The translations under genes and the position numbers were made by a program. Positions 35,712-42,619 of a stretch of 64,000 nucleotides of DNA are shown in pieces; position 1 is the stretch's first letter; each line of letters begins with the position of its first letter. A model generated the notes under the pieces. The model searched no databases. It saw only the letters and a list, made by a program, of their open reading frames with translations, and had not been told where the DNA came from. Origin of the DNA: Oscillospiraceae bacterium (GTDB taxonomy: Bacteria; Bacillota; Clostridia; Oscillospirales; Ruminococcaceae); the NCBI GenBank assembly GCA_022508965.1, contig JAFLUD010000002.1:1-64000 (forward strand), in the 5' to 3' direction.

Positions 35712-35888
35712 ACCTCTAAAAGCCGGTTTGAAATGGATAAATTGGCAAAATGCGCCGAATCCAAGGAAAGGCGACGACGCAAGGCTGTATGCAGCGTTTT
35801 GCGCCGTAGGCGCATAATGCGTGCTAGGAGGTTTGACGGAAAATACGACGAGCTATGGCATTTTTTCTCAAACGAGGATTTTAGAGGT
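35712..35888. repeat. MITE-like element with imperfect terminal inverted repeats
   Basis: About 177 bp with no convincing gene. The left end reads ACCTCTAAAAGCCGGTTTGA and the right end, reverse-complemented, ACCTCTAAAATCCTCGTTTGA: a 10-bp exact terminal match and about 20 bp with one indel. The interior is GC-rich with GCGCC/GGCGC palindromic bits (TTGCGCCGTAGGCGCATAATGC). No transposase is present, and no clear target duplication was found. The right end supplies the last codon and the stop of the flavoprotein gene at 35881. Only one copy is in this window, so dispersed-repeat status is inferred. Confidence 0.5.
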
Positions 35889-37125
35889 GACCAAACGTTT
35901 TCACGAAACGCGCTGCCGAGATCCCCGCGAGCCTGCCGGTCGCGAACGCGATCTGAAGATTGAAGCCGCCGGTATAGCCGTCAACATCGACGATCTCCCC
36001 TGAAAAATAAAGCGAAGCACAGAGCTTGCTTTCCATGGTTTTGGGGGAAATTTCCTTTACGCACACACCTCCTCTTGTCACTATCGCCTCGTCGATAGGG
36101 CGAAATTCCTTTATTTTTACGGTCAATTTTTTAAGCAAATCAACCAATCTTTTTCGTTCGGTTTTGGTTATTTCGCTGATTTTTTTGTCAAGGGGGATTT
36201 TCGATAAACCGGACATCGGCTCGCACAGCTCGGAGGGCAGCAGTTTTCTGAGGCTGTCCGAGAATGCCTTGCCGCGAAGCTCGCCGAAATCGCGCAGGAT
36301 CCGCGTGTCCAGCTGTTCCGCGGACAGCGCGGGCTTTAGATCAATGGCTATCGAATAGTCTTCGGGATTGCCCGTAATATGCGCCGAGGCGCTCAAAACC
36401 GTCGCTCCGCCTATGCCGTCGGAGGTAAACGTAAGTTCCCCAAAATCATCATAAACGGCTTTATTACCGCGCATAAGACGAACGGCTGTATTCTTTAAAG
36501 TAAGCCCCTCCGCACGGCTTACCCAATTCTCCTCCGTTATGAGCGGGCAAAGCGACGGGCGCGGGGGGATAACCGTGTGCCCCGCCTGTTCCGCGAGACG
36601 GTATCCAAAGCCGTCCGAGCCGGTTTTCGGGTAGGACGCGCCGCCGGTTGCCAGAATGACTGCTTTTGCGCGGTATTGACCGCTTGGAGTGTTGACTCCC
36701 GTGCAGCGGTTTTCCTCGATAATAAGCGTACGGACGCTGCCCTTGACGGTCTTGACGTCCAGCTCCGCTAAGCGCTTTGCGAGCGCGTTCACAACGTCTG
36801 TCGCCTTATCGGAAACGGGGAAAACACGCCTGCCGCGTTCGGTTTTCAGCGGCACGCCGAGTTCCTCAAAAAAAGCGATCGTATCGCTCGGAGAAAACGC
36901 GTTCAGTGCGCTGTAAAGGAATCTTCCGTTGTTCGGGACGTTCTCAAGCACCGTGTTTACGTCGCAATTATTCGTGATGTTGCAGCGCCCCTTTCCGGTA
37001 ATGGCGAGCTTTCGCCCGAGCCGCTCGTTTTTTTCGACAATGAGAACTTTTGAGCCGATTTCGGCGGCGAATATAGCGGACATCATTCCCGCCGCACCGC
37101 CGCCGACTACGATAATATCATACAT
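35881..37125 (-). CDS. BaiN/HI0933-like FAD-dependent oxidoreductase
   Basis: A 414-aa flavoprotein of the HI0933 family (BaiN, RdsA-like). An N-terminal FAD motif IIVVGGGAAGMMSAIFAAEIGSKVLIVEK is followed by GRCNITNNCD, which is typical of this family, and ATGGASYPKTGSDG. The C-terminal part returns to the FAD domain (GGVCVKEISPKTMES, VDGYTGGFNLQIAFATGRLAG). Some members reduce bile acids, but the general substrate is unknown. The gene overlaps the rpiR-like gene upstream by 8 nt and seems cotranscribed. Its last codon and stop lie in the end of a MITE-like element (CTCTAA), which suggests the 3' end was rewritten by insertion, with little effect on the protein. Confidence 0.88.
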   Translation of the reverse strand: MYDIIVVGGGAAGMMSAIFAAEIGSKVLIVEKNERLGRKLAITGKGRCNITNNCDVNTVLENVPNNGRFLYSALNAFSPSDTIAFFEELGVPLKTERGRRVFPVSDKATDVVNALAKRLAELDVKTVKGSVRTLIIEENRCTGVNTPSGQYRAKAVILATGGASYPKTGSDGFGYRLAEQAGHTVIPPRPSLCPLITEENWVSRAEGLTLKNTAVRLMRGNKAVYDDFGELTFTSDGIGGATVLSASAHITGNPEDYSIAIDLKPALSAEQLDTRILRDFGELRGKAFSDSLRKLLPSELCEPMSGLSKIPLDKKISEITKTERKRLVDLLKKLTVKIKEFRPIDEAIVTRGGVCVKEISPKTMESKLCASLYFSGEIVDVDGYTGGFNLQIAFATGRLAGISAARFVKTFGHL

Positions 37126-37978
37126 CTTTTTTATACACTTCGTTGCTGTCCCAGAGCTGTTCGAGCTTTGAGAAGGTCTGCTCCACGCGGCAGCGGTTCG
37201 CTGCGGAAACCATCGCGATAAGCGCGTTTATCAGGCTCATGGGAGCGACAAGGCTGTCTACGAACGAAACCATATCCGAATACGCGTACAGCGAGGTGTG
37301 CGCGAATTGCGTAAGCGGCGAGCTTTCACTGTCGGTGATGGCAATTATGTGCGCTCCGGATTCGTGCGCGAAGCGGCAGGCATTGATAGTGCTGGACGCG
37401 TAGCGCGGGAAGCTCATCGCGATAAGCAGATCGCCCTCGCCGATGTGGATCATCTGCTGATAAAGCTCGGAGGTTCCCACCGCGCCGACAAGAGTAGTCT
37501 TGTCAAAGATCATTCTCAAATAGTAATGCATAAAGCTCGCAAGCAGGCTGGAGGACATCGCTCCCTGAATGTAGATGCGCTTCGCCGCGAGTATCGTGGA
37601 GACCGCGTCTTCAAATTTCTCTTTATCCACGATCTCAAGCGTGCGGCGGATCTTGTCTATATCCTGATTAAGCACGCCGGCGACGGGGTTTTCGTCGCCT
37701 ATCCTGCTTCTGGTAACGTCCATTCTCTGAATAGAAGTGAGGCGGTTTTTTATGTGGCTTTGGAGCGAGCGCTGAAACTGCGGATAGCCCTCATAGCCCA
37801 TCTCGATCGCAAATCTCACCACCGTAGACTCGCTTACGCTGACGGCGTTTCCGAGCTTTAACGCGGTCATATATGCCGCTTTTTCATAATGCTCGAGAAT
37901 AAAATTCGCGATGAGCTTCTGCCGTTTTGAGAACTGCGGGAGCTTTTCTTCTATTGCTTTAAGCAAATCCTCATTCAT
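37118..37978 (-). CDS. MurR/RpiR family transcriptional regulator
   Basis: A 286-aa regulator. The N-terminal RpiR helix-turn-helix domain (about 1-75) contains SKRQKLIANFILEHYEKAAYMTALKLGNAVSVSESTVVRFA. The C-terminal SIS sugar-isomerase-like domain (about 125-260) has KRIYIQGAMSSSLLASFM and DLLIAMSFPRYASST, which bind phosphosugars in the family. The start is the ATG with GAGGTTTTTGAAA before it, not the longer one in the track. Its promoter (38025-38053) uses as -35 box the first of five TTGCAR repeats in the divergent region, so it may regulate itself, and perhaps the phage-like genes on the other side. The downstream flavoprotein gene overlaps by 8 nt. Confidence 0.9.
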   Translation of the reverse strand: MNEDLLKAIEEKLPQFSKRQKLIANFILEHYEKAAYMTALKLGNAVSVSESTVVRFAIEMGYEGYPQFQRSLQSHIKNRLTSIQRMDVTRSRIGDENPVAGVLNQDIDKIRRTLEIVDKEKFEDAVSTILAAKRIYIQGAMSSSLLASFMHYYLRMIFDKTTLVGAVGTSELYQQMIHIGEGDLLIAMSFPRYASSTINACRFAHESGAHIIAITDSESSPLTQFAHTSLYAYSDMVSFVDSLVAPMSLINALIAMVSAANRCRVEQTFSKLEQLWDSNEVYKKDV

Positions 37979-38024
37979 TTTCAAAAACCTCTTTTCGGGT
38001 GAATTCCCATTATTGTCTGTTATT

Positions 38025-38053
38025 ATCATACTACTTTAAAATAGAATTTGCAA
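38025..38053 (-). promoter_or_regulatory. promoter of the rpiR-like gene
   Basis: On the minus strand TTGCAA, a 17-nt spacer and TATGAT. The -35 box is also the first of a series of TTGCAR repeats. Confidence 0.7.
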
Positions 38054-38107
38054 GTGTTTTTGCAGAATTTTTTTGGAAAACTTGCAAAAAATTGCAGTTT
38101 TTTGCAG
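38048..38107. promoter_or_regulatory. phased TTGCAR repeats, possible operator
   Basis: Five plus-strand TTGCA(A/G) hexamers start at 38048, 38060, 38082, 38092 and 38102. The spacings are 12, 22, 10 and 10 nt, so all lie near one face of the helix. The third and fourth form an inverted repeat TGCAA-AAAA-TTGCA. They lie between a regulator gene and the phage-like cluster. An operator role is inferred from spacing and position. Confidence 0.45.
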
Positions 38108-38195
38108 TCGGCGGGGTGTTATGATTAAGTCAAGGGAAAGGCAAAAGGGTTTTGCGATCGGCTGCCGTTCCCGAAAATTTGAAAGAAAAGGAGGA

Positions 38196-39563
38196 ATGAA
38201 CTTGGGGATCAGAAGTTTGCTGTTCGGAAGCAGGCACTCCGATCGCGACGCAGCTCTGGCGGCGTTTTATTCGGGCGATCTGGCAAGATGGAACGACATC
38301 TACCGCGGCGGCGGCGACTGGCGTTATACGCGAAAGGGCGGCATGAACGGCGGCATGAGAAAGGTCGCTTCGCTGGGCGCCGCAAAAGCGGTCTGCGCCG
38401 AGCTTGCAAGGCTGTGCTTTACCGAAGGCTCGGAGCTTTCCTGCGCCGACAAGGAAACAGAGGCTTTTCTCAAGCGGACGCTGGACGCGAACGGATTTTA
38501 CGAAAGGTTTTCGGATTTTCTGGAGAAGATGTTCGCGCTGGGCGGTGGCGTTGTAAAGGTCTACTGGGACGGCGGCGTTAAGCTGGATTTCGTCACCGCC
38601 GACTGCTTTGTTCCGACAAAATGGGACAGCCGCGGCATAAGCGGCGGAGCGTTCGGCTCGGCTGTATGCGAGAACGGAAAAGACTATATTCTCGCGGAAA
38701 CTCAAGAGCTTACAAGCGAGGGGCTGGTTACCGAAAACAGGCTGTTCCGTGAGAGCGGCGGAGAGCTTCCGCTGTCGGAGCTTTATCCCGATATGACCGA
38801 GAAAAGCGTTATCAAGGGCCTTACAAAACCGCTGTTCGTATATTTCAGAGCGGGGGCGGGCGATCTTGCAAAATGCGCGCCGCTGGGAAGCTCGGTGTTT
38901 GCGGGGGCGGAGGATACTCTCAAATCTCTGGACATCGTTTTCGACAGCCTTTCGCGGGAATTTGTTCTCGGGAAAAAGCGCATAATCGTGCCGTCCTACG
39001 CGGTTCGCGGGGAGTATGATTCCAAGGGCGAGCTGAGGCGTTATTTCGACGTAAACGACGAGGTGTTTGAGGCGCTTTCAACGTCGGATACCGATGATCT
39101 GAAGATCACGGACAACACCGCGCAGCTTCGCGTTTCCGAGCACGTTGATGCGCTCGGCGAGCTGCTGGATCTGCTGTGTATGCAGGTGGGACTTTCGGAG
39201 GGCGCGCTGTCCTACAAAAGCGGAACCATCCGCACGGCAACCGAAGTCATCAGCAAAAACAGCCGAACCTACCGCACCACAGGGTTCTACCGAAAGATGA
39301 TCTCAAAGGGGCTTTCGAGAGTCGCGGAGAACATCTGCCTGCTGGGCAAAATGTCGGGAGAGCTTTCGCAGGGGGCTTCCGAGACAGCGACCATCCGCTT
39401 TGCCGACGGAATCTGCGAGGACGAGGGCACTAAGATCGAGCGCGCTCAAAAGCTGTTCTCAAACGGCTTGATATCGAGAGCAAGGGCGATTTCCGAGATA
39501 TACGGGATCTCCCTTGACGAGGCAAGATCAATGGAAAAGGAGGATTTTAATGATGAACGATAA
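38196..39563 (+). CDS. phage portal protein (SPP1 gp6-like)
   Basis: A 455-aa portal-like protein. Family features are an N-terminal FYSGDLARWNDIYRGGG region, a VVKVYWDGGVKLDFVTADCFVPT wing-type stretch and a C-terminal helical region (ALSYKSGTIRTATEVISKNSRTYRT), where portals of the Firmicutes siphoviruses have QSATATEV-like sequence. In phages it forms the dodecameric ring at one capsid vertex. The start is uncertain: AAGGAGG ends one nt before this ATG (too close) and 7 nt before an in-frame TTG at 38202, which may be the true start. It is the first of nine plus-strand genes with tight spacing. No terminase gene precedes it, which is unusual. Confidence 0.8.
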   Translation: MNLGIRSLLFGSRHSDRDAALAAFYSGDLARWNDIYRGGGDWRYTRKGGMNGGMRKVASLGAAKAVCAELARLCFTEGSELSCADKETEAFLKRTLDANGFYERFSDFLEKMFALGGGVVKVYWDGGVKLDFVTADCFVPTKWDSRGISGGAFGSAVCENGKDYILAETQELTSEGLVTENRLFRESGGELPLSELYPDMTEKSVIKGLTKPLFVYFRAGAGDLAKCAPLGSSVFAGAEDTLKSLDIVFDSLSREFVLGKKRIIVPSYAVRGEYDSKGELRRYFDVNDEVFEALSTSDTDDLKITDNTAQLRVSEHVDALGELLDLLCMQVGLSEGALSYKSGTIRTATEVISKNSRTYRTTGFYRKMISKGLSRVAENICLLGKMSGELSQGASETATIRFADGICEDEGTKIERAQKLFSNGLISRARAISEIYGISLDEARSMEKEDFNDER

Positions 39564-40005
39564 CGAAACCGCCCTGACGGACGTTCAAAACGCTCCCGAC
39601 GGCGCGGAGGAGGACGGCATTCCCGCCGTTCCCGAAACGGTCGAGGAAAAGCCCGCGGACAAGCCCGCCGAGGAAGTCTCAAAGACGGCTGAGGATTCTC
39701 AAGCGGCAGTGAAACAGGACGAGCTTCTCGAAGAGATCGGTACGCTGAAAAGCGAGCTTATGCTGTCGAAGATCAAGATAGCGCTTTTGCTTTCGGGAAC
39801 TCTCCGCGAAAAGCTGGACGAGGGCGCGGCTCTCGCGGCGGGACTTTGCGCAACGGGAAAAACTCCCGAGGAGGCTGCCGCGGAAATAGCTCTCGCTTAT
39901 CCGCACCTGCGGGCTATCCGTCAGGAGATACCTCAATTTGCGGCAGGCGGCTCGGGAAGCTCGGACGGGTTTTCCGCAATCCGCAAAATATTCTCCGCAA
40001 AGTAA
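39550..40005 (+). CDS. capsid scaffolding-like protein
   Basis: A 151-aa acidic protein. The first 60 residues are rich in Glu, Pro and Ala (GAEEDGIPAVPETVEEKPADKPAEEVS). They lead to a coiled-coil helix (KQDELLEEIGTLKSELMLSKIKIALLL) and a C-terminal helical tail ending SAIRKIFSAK. Size, charge and position between portal and capsid genes fit a scaffolding protein, though sequence similarity cannot be judged by eye. It begins inside the portal gene (14-nt overlap) with GGAGGATTTTA before ATGATG. The next gene follows only after a 352-nt gap. Confidence 0.65.
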   Translation: MMNDNETALTDVQNAPDGAEEDGIPAVPETVEEKPADKPAEEVSKTAEDSQAAVKQDELLEEIGTLKSELMLSKIKIALLLSGTLREKLDEGAALAAGLCATGKTPEEAAAEIALAYPHLRAIRQEIPQFAAGGSGSSDGFSAIRKIFSAK

Positions 40006-40357
40006 AAATCATTAAAATAGAGGCGGGTAGGGCGGGAATCAGAATAACGCGGAAACGGCTTTTTGCGGCTTTACGGTGCGACAAATTTAATCGGCATGGC
40101 AGAAAGCGGCGCAAAAGCCGGCTCCGCAAAGCGAGCCGTTTGCAGACGGCTTCCGTCCTTTGGTTTTTCGTTCCACACTCGGAACATTGCCAAAGGCAGA
40201 CACTCGAATCGTGCGTTACTTCTATATCGCACGTTCCCTAACGGCAACAGAATCTCGGCGGCGCATACCTTAAGCGGTTTGCTCTTAAATACCGGCGCGG
40301 CAGCCGAGGATCGCATTGCCGATTACTTTAATACATTTTTGGAAAGGAAGATTTATT
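40006..40357. other. 352-nt non-coding gap between scaffold-like and capsid genes
   Basis: No ORF with a ribosome binding site is seen. The overlapping track ORFs (40063-40371 plus, 40071-40316 minus) lack start signals and conflict with the capsid start. The sequence is structured: CGGCTC-CGCAAAGC-GAGCCG forms a hairpin near 40130, and GC-rich palindromic stretches lie around it. It could be an inserted element remnant, a regulatory RNA or an untranslated leader for the capsid gene. Nothing further can be supported. Confidence 0.5.
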
Positions 40358-41245
40358 ATGGCAACCACTAACGAATACGCAAAGATTTTTCAGAAAGAAC
40401 TGGACAAGCAGATAGTTGAGGGCTCTACCTCCGGCTGGATGGAGAACAACGCTTCTCAGGTGATCTACAACGGCGGAAACGAGGTAAAGCTCCCTAAGAT
40501 CACTCTCAAGGGTCTCGGAAAATACGACCGCGACAGCGGCTATGCAGGCGGCGCGGTTACTTACGCTTACGAGACGTTAAAGCTCACTCAGGACAGAGGC
40601 AGACGCTTTCGTATTGACGCGCTTGACGTTGACGAAAGCGGCTTCGGACTGGCAGCGGCAAACGTCGCGGCAGAGTTCCAGCGCACACAGGTGATCCCCG
40701 AGATCGACGCTTACAGATACTCTACTCTCGCAGAGGCGGCAACCATCACCAAGTCTGCTTACAATCCCGACAAGGCTAACCTGCTGTCCACTCTTCTCGG
40801 ACAGATCAGCGCGGTGCGCGAGGCTGCGGGTGACGAGAGTGAGCTGGTCGTAGCGATCGCACGCTCGGTTTACGATAAGCTGATGCTTGCTTCCGAGGTC
40901 ACTCATTCCATCGACTGCGGCAGCTTCTCTCAGGGCGACCTGGAGCTTTCCGTTAAGACCATCGCGGGTGCGGTCATTATCCCCGTTCCCTCCGCGAGAA
41001 TGAAGACCGAGTATACCTTCAGCGACACCGACGGCTTTACCGCATCGCCTACCGCAAAGCAGATCAACTGGATCATCTGCCCCAAGAACGCTCCCATTGC
41101 GGTTTCCAAGACCGATAATGTGAAGATCATTACCCCCGAGCAGAACCAGTTCGCAGACGCTTGGGATATCGACTACCGCAAGTATCACGATCTGTTTATT
41201 CCCGAAAACAAAAAGGCGGCGATCGCTGTCTGCACCGCTTCTTAA
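40358..41245 (+). CDS. major capsid protein (HK97-fold type)
   Basis: A 295-aa protein that fits phage major capsid proteins of the P22/HK97-fold groups. It has an N-terminal helix (NEYAKIFQKELDKQIVEGSTSGWM), the E-loop-type segment EVKLPKITLKGLGKYDRDSGYAGG with TLKLTQDRGRRFRIDALDVDESGF, and a C-terminal part with VVAIARSVYDKL, PVPSARMKTEYTF and NWIICPKNAPIAV. These are the hallmarks of capsid proteins paired with SPP1-like portals in Firmicutes. The ORF track begins 14 codons earlier; the ATG with GGAAAGGAAG before it is used here. A hairpin lies 33 nt after the stop, which could raise the level of this message. Confidence 0.85.
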   Translation: MATTNEYAKIFQKELDKQIVEGSTSGWMENNASQVIYNGGNEVKLPKITLKGLGKYDRDSGYAGGAVTYAYETLKLTQDRGRRFRIDALDVDESGFGLAAANVAAEFQRTQVIPEIDAYRYSTLAEAATITKSAYNPDKANLLSTLLGQISAVREAAGDESELVVAIARSVYDKLMLASEVTHSIDCGSFSQGDLELSVKTIAGAVIIPVPSARMKTEYTFSDTDGFTASPTAKQINWIICPKNAPIAVSKTDNVKIITPEQNQFADAWDIDYRKYHDLFIPENKKAAIAVCTAS

Positions 41246-41278
41246 TGCAGCATAGTCCTACTTGATTTCCCATAATTG

Positions 41279-41309
41279 ATCGGGCGGTATATGACCTATG
41301 CCGCCCGAT
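41279..41309 (+). terminator. hairpin after the capsid gene
   Basis: Perfect 9-bp stem ATCGGGCGG / CCGCCCGAT with a 13-nt loop, followed by ATTTTAAAGGAGG. It may be a partial terminator or an RNA-stabilising hairpin that makes the capsid message more abundant than the downstream genes. Confidence 0.55.
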
Positions 41310-41327
41310 ATTTTAAAGGAGGTTTTT

Positions 41328-41780
41328 ATGATTATTTCCAAAGAAGAATTCTACGATATGGGCTTTGAGATCGACAAGCAGTATGAAGGTCTGCTGGAGA
41401 ACTGCATAAAGCGCGCGGAGTTCGTGCTTGGGAGCCTTACCGACGGCAGAGCGGGCATCATCGCCATGTCGGAAACTCCCGCCGCGGATTTTGTAAAGCA
41501 GGCTGCGGCGTTCCAGACCTACGATATCTTAAAAGGTGAGATTACGCTGGCGAAATCCGAATCGGAATCCTCCGCCGACAGCAAGTCCTCAAAGAGCGAC
41601 GAGCGCGTTTCGATCGGAGATTTTACCTATTCCACCGGAACCTCCACCAGCACCTCCAACAAAAGCTCCTCGTCGTCCGGCGAAGGCTCGTCCTCCAAAA
41701 CGGCGGATAACAGCAAGACCGTTGTAAGACTGCTTCGCGCGGCGGGCTGCTTTTACGGAGGAATGGAGGTGGCAGAATGA
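41328..41780 (+). CDS. head-tail connector (adaptor) protein with Ser-rich insert
   Basis: A 150-aa protein of the phage head-tail connector type (gp6/gp15-like). The N-terminal helices (EEFYDMGFEIDKQYEGLLENCIKRAEFVLG) and the conserved C-terminal segment VVRLLRAAGCFYGGMEV frame the family, with SIGDFTYSTG between. Unusually, residues about 80-137 contain a low-complexity run of Ser, Thr, Lys and Gly, probably an exposed flexible loop. Strong AAAGGAGG ribosome binding site. It overlaps the next gene by 4 nt (ATGA). In phages it sits under the portal and receives the stopper. Confidence 0.72.
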   Translation: MIISKEEFYDMGFEIDKQYEGLLENCIKRAEFVLGSLTDGRAGIIAMSETPAADFVKQAAAFQTYDILKGEITLAKSESESSADSKSSKSDERVSIGDFTYSTGTSTSTSNKSSSSSGEGSSSKTADNSKTVVRLLRAAGCFYGGMEVAE

Positions 41781-42115
41781 ATATAAAGCCCATTCCCGAC
41801 GAGCTTTTGGGAGAGAATATCACGCTGATAACTCCCTCGGCAGGCGGAAGCTACCGAAAAAGGATCTACAACGTCCGCGTTGAAAAGCTCGCGGCGATAA
41901 CCGATTATTCCACACAAAAAGTGCGCGACAACACCGTTATCACGGTCTGGTACGATTATTCCAATTCCTATCCGAGCGCGGAGTTTCCCGTAGGAGCGCA
42001 AGTGGAATACGACGGCGAGATATTCGAGATAATCGAACAGAAAATTTACAGCGCAGGAGCTCCCCACCACTGCAAATTCAAGGCGCGCAAAATTTCGGAT
42101 ACGGAGGTGTATTGA
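41777..42115 (+). CDS. head closure/stopper-like minor capsid protein
   Basis: A 112-aa beta-rich protein (ENITLITPSAGGSYRKRIYNVRVEKLA; VEYDGEIFEIIEQKIYSAG) with the size and position of phage head-closure (gp16-type) or minor capsid proteins. It is translationally coupled to the connector gene. Position gives most of the evidence; sequence similarity would need profile search. The C-terminal segment HHCKFKARKISD looks like a final beta-strand. Confidence 0.6.
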   Translation: MNIKPIPDELLGENITLITPSAGGSYRKRIYNVRVEKLAAITDYSTQKVRDNTVITVWYDYSNSYPSAEFPVGAQVEYDGEIFEIIEQKIYSAGAPHHCKFKARKISDTEVY

Positions 42116-42116
42116 T

Positions 42117-42257
42117 ATGGCTGACGAGAAAAGCAAGAACGAAAAGTCCATAGGTTCCCGGGCAGCGGAGGAGAGCTATAAGGCGGCTAAGCTCTTAAAG
42201 CAGGGAAGCCGCGAGCTAGACAGGCAGATGAACACCAAGAAACTCAAGAACCGCTGA
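42117..42257 (+). CDS. 46-aa basic helical protein in the phage-like cluster
   Basis: Too short for the ORF track. It reads MADEKSKNEKSIGSRAAEESYKAAKLLKQ and ends KKLKNR, highly charged and probably helical. The stop of the preceding gene is one nt upstream, GGAGG lies 9 nt before the ATG, and the next gene begins 13 nt later with its own GGAGGGGG. I do not recognise a family. It sits where a head-tail joining or tail protein would be expected. Confidence 0.65.
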   Translation: MADEKSKNEKSIGSRAAEESYKAAKLLKQGSRELDRQMNTKKLKNR

Positions 42258-42270
42258 ACGGAGGGGGATT

Positions 42271-42615
42271 ATGAGAATTACAATTGACGATGCCGAATTC
42301 GGCAATGTAACGGAGCTGAACGTCAAGCGAGAGCTTCGTCGGACGGATATCCGCTATAACACGCAGGGGGATATGCTGATAGACCTTGTAAACAGAAAAT
42401 ATCTGCTGGAGGTCACCTTCGGGCTGCTCAGCGAGAGCGAGCTTTCGACGCTTCGGGAGCTTTCAAAGAAGATATTCGTTTCGGTGACGTTCGACTCCCC
42501 CGAGGGCGAGATCACAGAGGATTTTCACATCTCCGACGAGCCTGCGCCCGCGCTTACCCGGGTAAACGGCGTGCGTATGTACGGCGGAGTTAAGCTAACT
42601 ATGAAACAGAGGTGA
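42271..42615 (+). CDS. small tail-associated protein
   Basis: A 114-aa protein, beta-rich (MRITIDDAEFGNVTELNVKRELRRTDIRYNTQGDMLIDLVNRKYLLEV), with the pattern of short phage proteins encoded just before the tail hub. The strand-loop-strand DSPEGEITEDFHISDEPAP resembles distal-tail (Dit) N-terminal domains, but the length is far below a full Dit. Identity is uncertain; the cluster context gives the tail call. Ribosome binding site GGAGGGGG. Confidence 0.55.
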   Translation: MRITIDDAEFGNVTELNVKRELRRTDIRYNTQGDMLIDLVNRKYLLEVTFGLLSESELSTLRELSKKIFVSVTFDSPEGEITEDFHISDEPAPALTRVNGVRMYGGVKLTMKQR

Positions 42616-42619
42616 TACT

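Noticed and set aside
40063-40371. 102-aa ORF in the gap before the capsid gene
   Set aside because: It begins without a ribosome binding site and overlaps the well-supported capsid start in another frame.
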